Shown here: in pieces, positions 5,762 to 9,294 of the stretch
Layout of the letters: each line of letters opens with the position of its first letter
Position numbering within the stretch: the stretch's first letter is position 1
Position numbers and translations under genes: made by a program
The notes under the pieces: generated by a model
What the model was told of the DNA's origin: nothing
Database searches by the model: none
Seen by the model: the letters and a program-made list of their open reading frames with translations, nothing else
Source: Nitrosopumilaceae archaeon
GTDB lineage: Archaea; Thermoproteota; Nitrososphaeria; Nitrososphaerales; Nitrosopumilaceae
Assembly (NCBI GenBank): GCA_030697975.1
Contig: JAUYOQ010000113.1
Span: 1-9,294 of the forward strand
Length of the DNA stretch: 9,294 bases
Direction of reading: 5' to 3'

Positions 5762-6946
5762 GTGTACAAATTTGCAATTTTAATGTCAGTTGTAGTTTTT
5801 TTACTTTTTGCTACAAACTTTGCATATGCTCAAAAGCCACAACTTGCTACTTTTCAAGAAATCGCTCAAGTAATAGTTGACCAAAAATTGTCAAACAATG
5901 TTACTGCCTCAGTTACTCTTCAGAGCACAAGCAACCAAGAGATAAGAATTCCATCTGAGCTTGAAAGGAGAATTCTTGATACTGAAGGACTGATTGCAGT
6001 TGTAGTAACAAGTGAGGAACGTTGCATACTTGGCGTAGAGTTTGATTCCTGTGTTTTGATAAATATCTCAAGGGAAGGAATCGAAGGCGGCATTGTCGCC
6101 ATTCAAGATAGGGCAAAAGAGGTTGGAGACTCGCTTATTGATGAGCTAAATACTACACTAGATACTGATGCAAAGTTTCATTCAGTCTTTGTTCATTTTG
6201 AAGACAATGCAAATGTTGCACTTGACACATCAGGCGTAGTATCTGGTAGAGGCACTGTATCTGCAGTATACACGATGTCAAAAGAGGATACTGCATCAAT
6301 GTATGAAAAGCTTACATCTATTCTTCTTCCTCAAGTTATCCGAGATTCAGGCGGTTTTTATAATACAGCAAGGAATCTTGCGTCCCAGCCAAATGCCAAA
6401 ATGACATTTTCAATTCTACCGCAAAACCAGATTGCGCTTTATCAGATAAAAGTGACAGTTGATTATCCAAATAGTGCAGATGATGTTGAAATAGTAGATC
6501 CTTTAAAATTTTTAAAGGCCGAAAAACTTGAAAGATCAAATTATTTTTCACAAGGATTCTATCCACTAAATTCGCTGTTTCAGGTGATAGTGTTAACACA
6601 GGAACCACTTAAGGTTAAGGAAGTAAACAGCAAGATAATACCAACTATACTAAGTAATGGCGAGAAATTTCCAAAAGACATTACTGAAAAGGGATGGAGC
6701 TTTATCTCAGAGTCAGGAGACAAAATAGAAGCAATGTACCTATTTGGAAAAGATTTTACTGTGACAAAAGACGAGCTTGTTTTGACACTAACGTCTGCTG
6801 ACAGTACAGAGCCAATAAAAGAAAACATTGCAAAATCTAGCTCACAAGAAATTGATCTATCTCAAGTCTATATTATTGTGGGAATAGTAGCAGCTGCAGC
6901 TGTTGCTATTGCGTTTTATCTAAAAGGGTTTAGAGCAAAACACTAG
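5762..6946 (+). CDS. Secreted membrane-anchored surface protein, unknown function
   Basis: This 394-residue protein has a clear signal peptide (YKFAILMSVVVFLLFATNF, cleavage likely after AYA at 21-23). It also has a C-terminal transmembrane helix at about 369-387 (YIIVGIVAAAAVAIAFYL) followed by a short basic tail KGFRAKH. It should therefore sit outside the cell, held by its C-terminus. The ectodomain is mostly strand-forming, with two close cysteines (C88 and C97) that could form a disulfide, and three N-glycosylation sequons (N46-V-T, N101-I-S, N130-T-T). I do not recognise a catalytic motif or named domain. GTG 5762 is the start because it gives a complete signal peptide; an ATG at 5751 is out of frame. 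A weak TATA-like TTAATAC (5731-5737) lies 28 nt upstream. The stop overlaps the convergent arginine decarboxylase stop. Comparable anchored surface proteins are common in ammonia-oxidising archaea, which have an S-layer and a pseudo-periplasm. Confidence 0.8.
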   Translation: MYKFAILMSVVVFLLFATNFAYAQKPQLATFQEIAQVIVDQKLSNNVTASVTLQSTSNQEIRIPSELERRILDTEGLIAVVVTSEERCILGVEFDSCVLINISREGIEGGIVAIQDRAKEVGDSLIDELNTTLDTDAKFHSVFVHFEDNANVALDTSGVVSGRGTVSAVYTMSKEDTASMYEKLTSILLPQVIRDSGGFYNTARNLASQPNAKMTFSILPQNQIALYQIKVTVDYPNSADDVEIVDPLKFLKAEKLERSNYFSQGFYPLNSLFQVIVLTQEPLKVKEVNSKIIPTILSNGEKFPKDITEKGWSFISESGDKIEAMYLFGKDFTVTKDELVLTLTSADSTEPIKENIAKSSSQEIDLSQVYIIVGIVAAAAVAIAFYLKGFRAKH

Positions 6947-7494
6947 AGAAGTAAGACTGCTGCTGCAAACACTGTAGTCCATCTTCCTTGTTTGTCACCA
7001 ATTGCAGTCTGGGTAATATTTCTTGTTTTGTAAATTTGGCCTGATATGTTCCACTGTTGTCTTTTCTCATCCCAGCTCTTGTCAATATCAAATGGTATGC
7101 CTAAAGATGAGGCAAGCATTTGTGCTGCAATGTCTTCTGCATAGTCGCCTGCCTCTTTTTCTGTCTGACCAAATGAGTCGTATTCTGAAAGATAGCCATA
7201 GTGTGTTTTGTCTTTTGGTTGCGCTATCCCAACAGATGCTGCAGTTAATCTATGAGGTTCGTTTGTTTGGTTTCTAGAATATATAGTAAAAAGTATCTGT
7301 CCGGGATCTATTAGTTTTAGCCCCTCTGTTTTTGAGACAAGTTTTGCGTCGGGTGGAAAAATACTTGAGATTAGCACTAGGTTTGTTCCTGCAATGCCAG
7401 CATCCCTTAACGCATATTCAAAACTTGTAAGTCTGTCTTCATGTACACCTTTTCCTCGTGTAAGAAACAGTTTTTTTGGAACTAGGTCCAGCAA
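6943..7494 (-). CDS. pdaD: Pyruvoyl-dependent arginine decarboxylase (proenzyme)
   Basis: This enzyme decarboxylates arginine to agmatine, the entry to archaeal polyamine synthesis and the donor for agmatidine in tRNA-Ile2. The 183-aa proenzyme would self-cleave between S43 and S44 in LVLISSIFPPDAK, turning S44 into the pyruvoyl cofactor. It would give a 43-residue beta chain and a 140-residue alpha chain. Other family marks are the opening VPKKLFLTRGKGVH (5-18), the acidic YLSEYDSFG (101-109) with E104 as the likely catalytic glutamate, and the closing GRWTTVFAAAV (170-180). Length is slightly above the ~165 of the Methanocaldococcus enzyme. The start is TTG 7494, because an in-frame TGA lies two codons upstream. 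A strong TATAAATA box is centred 30 nt before it, predicting an almost leaderless mRNA. The gene converges with the surface-protein gene and shares CTAG at the stops. It has its own promoter after the upstream peroxiredoxin gene. Confidence 0.93.
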   Translation of the reverse strand: MLDLVPKKLFLTRGKGVHEDRLTSFEYALRDAGIAGTNLVLISSIFPPDAKLVSKTEGLKLIDPGQILFTIYSRNQTNEPHRLTAASVGIAQPKDKTHYGYLSEYDSFGQTEKEAGDYAEDIAAQMLASSLGIPFDIDKSWDEKRQQWNISGQIYKTRNITQTAIGDKQGRWTTVFAAAVLLL

Positions 7495-7520
7495 ATCTCA
7501 AACTTTTGGAAAACTTTCAT

Positions 7521-7528
7521 TATTTATA
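7521..7528 (-). promoter_or_regulatory. TATA box for arginine decarboxylase gene
   Basis: On the minus strand the site reads TATAAATA, a near-consensus archaeal TATA box. It is centred about 30 nt before the TTG start at 7494, so transcription would begin only a few nucleotides before the start codon. Confidence 0.55.
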
Positions 7529-7545
7529 CTTTGATTAATGATAAA

Positions 7546-8004
7546 TTAGTTTAGTTGTTTTAGTGTTTCAGCTATTTCTTTTCCATGATTTTCAACATCA
7601 ATGTCATGAAAAATTTTTCTTACTACGCCTTGTTTGTCTATAATAAAGGTTGAGCGCTTTGCAAGACCTGCAATATTTAATCCAGCATATGCCTTGCATG
7701 CTTGTTTTGTTGGATCGCTTAGATGTAGATACGGAATGTTGTATTCTTTAACAAACTTTTTTTGGTCCTCAACTGTGTCAACTGAAATTGCAAACAATAC
7801 AGAGTCAGTTGAAATGATATCAGAATATGCCGATATGACGCTTTTTGCCATCTTGTATACCTTTTTTGAAGGGCATGCAAAAAGATGGTTTTTTGGATAA
7901 AAACACAATACTACATTTTTTTTGTTTTTAAGAGAAGAAAGACTAGCGGGACTTCCATCGCTAGCTTTTAGCTCAAAGTCAATAGTGGCATCTCCTTCTT
8001 TCAT
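7546..8004 (-). CDS. bcp: Peroxiredoxin, PrxQ/Bcp-like (AhpC/TSA family)
   Basis: This 152-aa thioredoxin-fold peroxidase would reduce H2O2 and organic peroxides through a peroxidatic cysteine. Starting at ATG 8004 the protein begins KEGDATIDFELKASDGS, the normal Bcp/PrxQ N-terminus. An ATG at 8037 would add 11 residues, but a TATA-like CTATATGG (8033-8026 on this strand) sits 26 nt before 8004, which favours 8004. Using this start, the active site is FYPKNHLFACPSKK with peroxidatic C44. The usual PxxxTxxC becomes P37-x-x-x-L41-x-x-C44, so the conserved Thr/Ser is replaced by leucine. The conserved arginine is R117 in AKRSTFIID. There is no cysteine five residues after C44, as PrxQ often has. 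C103 in KQACKAY and C34 are the only other cysteines. The family call is secure, but peroxidase activity is less certain because of the active-site change. The gene is divergent from the CPBP-type gene. Confidence 0.88.
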   Translation of the reverse strand: MKEGDATIDFELKASDGSPASLSSLKNKKNVVLCFYPKNHLFACPSKKVYKMAKSVISAYSDIISTDSVLFAISVDTVEDQKKFVKEYNIPYLHLSDPTKQACKAYAGLNIAGLAKRSTFIIDKQGVVRKIFHDIDVENHGKEIAETLKQLN

Positions 8005-8025
8005 TAATTTACGGTGTAAATTCCT

Positions 8026-8033
8026 CCATATAG
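8026..8033 (-). promoter_or_regulatory. TATA-like box deciding the peroxiredoxin start
   Basis: On the minus strand this reads CTATATGG, centred about 26 nt before ATG 8004. It predicts a leaderless transcript from 8004 and places the alternative ATG 8037 upstream of the promoter. The GGAGG that overlaps it is 18 nt from the ATG, too far to act as a ribosome-binding site. Confidence 0.45.
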
Positions 8034-8070
8034 TCATATCAAGTAATTGACTAATGTGACAGCTAGCACA

Positions 8071-8078
8071 TTTATAGA
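8071..8078 (+). promoter_or_regulatory. TATA-like box for the CPBP-type gene
   Basis: TTTATAGA is centred about 27 nt before the ATG at 8101, giving a leaderless mRNA. Its complement (TCTATAAA) could also act as a TATA box towards the divergent peroxiredoxin gene, with a start near 8048. Confidence 0.45.
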
Positions 8079-8100
8079 ATAAATCAAGTTATAGCAAAAT

Positions 8101-8679
8101 ATGGATTTTAGTCATTTAACTGCATTATTTGCATTGGATACAATTTTACAATCAGAAGGTTTTGTTATTGGGTACTATGTTTTTACAGTTGCTACATCAC
8201 TTATTCTAGTCAAGGAAACAAAGAATCGGTTTTACGATCTAAAAAAAGGAATAAAATCAATAAAATTTGCGCCGTTTGCATTTGGAATTGTATTAGGCTA
8301 TGTTATTCTTGCATACCCATATGTTGATTCAATTCCTGTTTTGAATTGGAGCTGGCTTGGCTACAATATTGCCTTTGGCCCTTTTGCAGATGAAGGATTC
8401 TGGGGGATTTTACCATTCATTCCAATCTTGATCTACATGTTTATTCACATAAACTATGTTGAAGAACTATACTTTAGAAGATCAAAAAAGATGGTTATTG
8501 CTTGGGCACTTGTTCACATAGCAATGGGCATAAAGGTGCACATGGCAATAATGCTAATACCTGTTGGCTTTCTTTTCAAATACATTTATGACAAAAAAGG
8601 CCTAACTCATTCTTATGCCATGCACTTTGCAACAAACATTTTGATTGTTATAACATTATTCCTTTCGTTTGTCCCGTAA
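8101..8679 (+). CDS. CPBP/Rce1-type intramembrane metalloprotease-like protein
   Basis: This 192-aa integral membrane protein has about five to six hydrophobic segments (around 22-38, 57-73, 101-117, 131-143, 147-162 and 177-191). The motifs of the CPBP (CAAX protease / bacteriocin-processing, Abi) family appear in order: E121-E122-LYF-R126 (EExxxR), then H139 in WALVHIAMG, then H175-FAT-N179 (HxxxN). In Rce1-like enzymes these form a glutamate-dependent active site inside the membrane. Known members process prenylated proteins or signal and bacteriocin peptides. No substrate is suggested by the neighbours here. The ATG at 8101 sits 27 nt after a TATA-like box. The last 24 nt overlap the convergent small membrane-protein gene. 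Sequence around the motifs is divergent, so the family call is good but not certain. Confidence 0.75.
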   Translation: MDFSHLTALFALDTILQSEGFVIGYYVFTVATSLILVKETKNRFYDLKKGIKSIKFAPFAFGIVLGYVILAYPYVDSIPVLNWSWLGYNIAFGPFADEGFWGILPFIPILIYMFIHINYVEELYFRRSKKMVIAWALVHIAMGIKVHMAIMLIPVGFLFKYIYDKKGLTHSYAMHFATNILIVITLFLSFVP

Positions 8680-8865
8680 CTTTGGTTCCTGAGTTAAAAA
8701 CACATAACCAAACAAGCCTCCAAGACAAAGGTTGATCACCCCAAGAAATACGATCATAATGGGTGGGTTGTTAGGACCATAAAGACCATAGATTATTCCC
8801 CATCCAGCAGTTCCAAAAAAAAGTGCCATCAAAATCTTTAGTCTTTTTGGCTGGATGTATCTCAT
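8656..8865 (-). CDS. Small membrane protein, 69 aa, two TM helices
   Basis: This 69-residue protein has a basic N-terminus (RYIQPKRLK), a first helix at about 10-29 (KILMALFFGTAGWGIIYGLY), a short PNNPP turn and a second helix at about 36-57 (IMIVFLGVINLCLGGLFGYVFL). A charged tail follows (EPKLRDKRKE). By the positive-inside rule both ends are likely cytoplasmic. I do not recognise the family. The ATG at 8865 is supported by TTTAATAT on this strand (8895-8888), centred 26-27 nt upstream. The 3' end overlaps the CPBP-type gene by 24 nt on the opposite strand. The clean two-helix layout and promoter spacing make it more than a shadow of the other strand. Confidence 0.65.
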   Translation of the reverse strand: MRYIQPKRLKILMALFFGTAGWGIIYGLYGPNNPPIMIVFLGVINLCLGGLFGYVFLTQEPKLRDKRKE

Positions 8866-8887
8866 CGACGTTGCTCAAGTGATGACG

Positions 8888-8895
8888 ATATTAAA
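8888..8895 (-). promoter_or_regulatory. TATA-like box for the small membrane protein
   Basis: TTTAATAT on the minus strand is centred 26-27 nt before ATG 8865, the standard leaderless arrangement. Confidence 0.4.
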
Positions 8896-8916
8896 GAGTG
8901 GTGGCATCTTGACAAC

Positions 8917-8925
8917 ATTTTAAAC
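8917..8925 (+). promoter_or_regulatory. TATA-like box for tRNA-Thr
   Basis: ATTTTAAAC (with the preceding C) is centred about 30 nt before the tRNA 5' end at 8951, so transcription would start a few nucleotides before the mature tRNA. Confidence 0.45.
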
Positions 8926-8950
8926 TGTCCAAATTTTGTTGTTACATCGT

Positions 8951-9025
8951 GCCAATGTAGCTCAGCCTGGCTAGAGCGCTCGCCTTGTAAGCGAAAGGTC
9001 GCGAGTCCAAATCTCGCCATTGGCT
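8951..9025 (+). tRNA. tRNA-Thr (anticodon TGT)
   Basis: This 75-nt intronless tRNA has acceptor stem GCCAATG/CATTGGC (8951-8957 with 9018-9024), with T9025 as discriminator, as is usual for archaeal tRNA-Thr, and no encoded CCA. The D arm is GCTC-AGCCTGGCTA-GAGC. The anticodon loop CTTGTAA has anticodon TGT at 8986-8988. The variable loop is AGGTC and the T arm is GCGAG-TCCAAAT-CTCGC. Two oddities are seen: the outermost anticodon-stem pair is a C27-A43 mismatch (CTCGC with GCGAA), and the T loop has C instead of T at position 55. Otherwise it folds perfectly, so I take it as functional. Confidence 0.94.
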
Positions 9026-9123
9026 TCATTTTTGTTACAAGATTTTATCATTATTTGTCCAAAATTTTTTAGTAAGGGTTTATTAGACGGCATAGATCCC
9101 AAGCTTGTAGAATAATGACGAAC

Positions 9124-9151
9124 AAGCAATGAGCTTTTTCTGTCATTGCTT
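9124..9151. promoter_or_regulatory. 9-bp inverted repeat upstream of the helicase gene
   Basis: AAGCAATGA (9124-9132) and TCATTGCTT (9143-9151) form a perfect 9-bp inverted repeat around a 10-nt T-rich spacer, ending 13 nt before the helicase ATG. It could be a dimeric-regulator operator next to a weak TATA-like AGAATAAT (9111-9118), or a hairpin in the 5' leader if transcription starts from GGTTTATTAG (9077-9086). The choice cannot be made from sequence. Confidence 0.4.
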
Positions 9152-9164
9152 TGAATGATAAAAA

Positions 9165-9294
9165 ATGACAACGTTTGAACAATTGGGAATTACAAAATCA
9201 ATCCTTGATGGGTTAAAGGAGATGGGCTTTAACGAAGCGTTTCCAATACAGGTAGCTACTATCCCTGTTTTACTTGCAGGCAGAGATGTTGTTG
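9165..9294 (+). CDS. DEAD-box RNA helicase, N-terminal part (3' truncated by window)
   Basis: Only the first 43 codons are present. They show the Q-motif region of DEAD-box ATP-dependent RNA helicases: an upstream aromatic F4 (TTFEQLGI), then ILDGLKEMGFNEAFPIQ with P27-I28-Q29, and IPVLLAGRDVV leading into Walker A, which lies beyond the window. In the family the Q motif reads adenine of ATP. The enzyme would unwind RNA in ribosome assembly or mRNA turnover, and in archaea some members are cold-induced. ATG 9165 is the natural start; the ATG at 9155 is out of frame. No well-placed TATA box lies 26 nt upstream, unlike most genes here, so a 5' leader holding the 9-bp inverted repeat is possible. 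Confidence 0.85.
   Translation, partial: MTTFEQLGITKSILDGLKEMGFNEAFPIQVATIPVLLAGRDVV

Noticed and set aside
7634..7900. 88-aa plus-strand frame inside the peroxiredoxin gene
   Set aside because: It is antisense to the conserved thioredoxin fold, with no promoter or recognisable domain.
7546..8037. Longer peroxiredoxin from ATG 8037
   Set aside because: The extra 11 residues do not resemble the family N-terminus, and a TATA-like box lies between the two ATGs at leaderless distance from 8004.
8971..9171. 66-aa minus-strand reading frame across tRNA-Thr
   Set aside because: Its C-terminal GEIWTRDLSLTRRAL-type text is the known artefact of translating a tRNA gene on the opposite strand; it covers most of tRNA-Thr and the helicase leader.
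1..9294. Mobile elements, prophage genes, CRISPR arrays or defence islands
   Set aside because: No transposase, integrase, phage structural gene, regular repeat array or defence nuclease is seen; the gene content is mostly housekeeping.

Overview
The window looks like chromosomal DNA of a marine-type ammonia-oxidising archaeon (Nitrososphaerota, formerly Thaumarchaeota; Nitrosopumilus/Nitrosarchaeum-like). The grounds are the AT-rich composition, densely packed short transcription units, archaeal TATA-like boxes placed about 26-28 nt before start codons (leaderless mRNAs), archaeal ribosomal protein L40e, a tRNA with a bulge-helix-bulge intron outside the anticodon loop, tRNAs without encoded CCA, and the protein families themselves. 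The species cannot be named from sequence alone, and I see no transposon, provirus or CRISPR array.

Layout: (1) 1-333 is the 3' end of a gene that reads as isoleucyl-tRNA synthetase. It is followed by a small unrecognised gene (425-754). (2) 796-2801 is sucC-sucD, the two succinyl-CoA synthetase subunits with an ATGA overlap. A 55-codon zinc-finger ribosomal protein gene, rpl40e (2843-3010), follows. (3) 3049-3146 is tRNA-Val(CAC) interrupted by a 25-nt intron in the variable loop, with a degenerate echo of the tRNA 3' end just downstream. (4) 3235-3692, minus strand, holds a hypothetical gene and a 33-aa protein with 8 cysteines. (5) 3803-5575 encodes an M3-family (PepF-like) zinc oligoendopeptidase. 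The gap after it contains a strong hairpin with promoter-like and terminator-like flanks on the minus strand, a candidate small RNA. (6) 5762-6946 encodes a secreted, C-terminally membrane-anchored protein of unknown function. It is convergent with pyruvoyl-dependent arginine decarboxylase (6943-7494, minus), and the two stop codons share one CTAG. (7) 7546-8004 (minus) is a PrxQ/Bcp-like peroxiredoxin with an atypical active site. It is divergent from a CPBP/Rce1-type intramembrane protease-like gene (8101-8679), whose 3' end overlaps a convergent small membrane protein (8656-8865, minus). (8) tRNA-Thr(UGU) is at 8951-9025, and the first 43 codons of a DEAD-box helicase begin at 9165, preceded by a 9-bp inverted repeat.

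The content is mostly core housekeeping: translation (IleRS, L40e, tRNA-Val, tRNA-Thr, helicase), central carbon metabolism (SucCD), polyamine/agmatine synthesis (arginine decarboxylase), peptide turnover (M3 peptidase) and peroxide defence. Genes switch strand often and most have their own promoter, so apart from sucCD I see little operon logic. The most unusual items are the non-canonical tRNA-Val intron, the unannotated cysteine-rich miniprotein, the hairpin RNA candidate after the M3 peptidase, and the Thr-to-Leu change in the peroxiredoxin active site.
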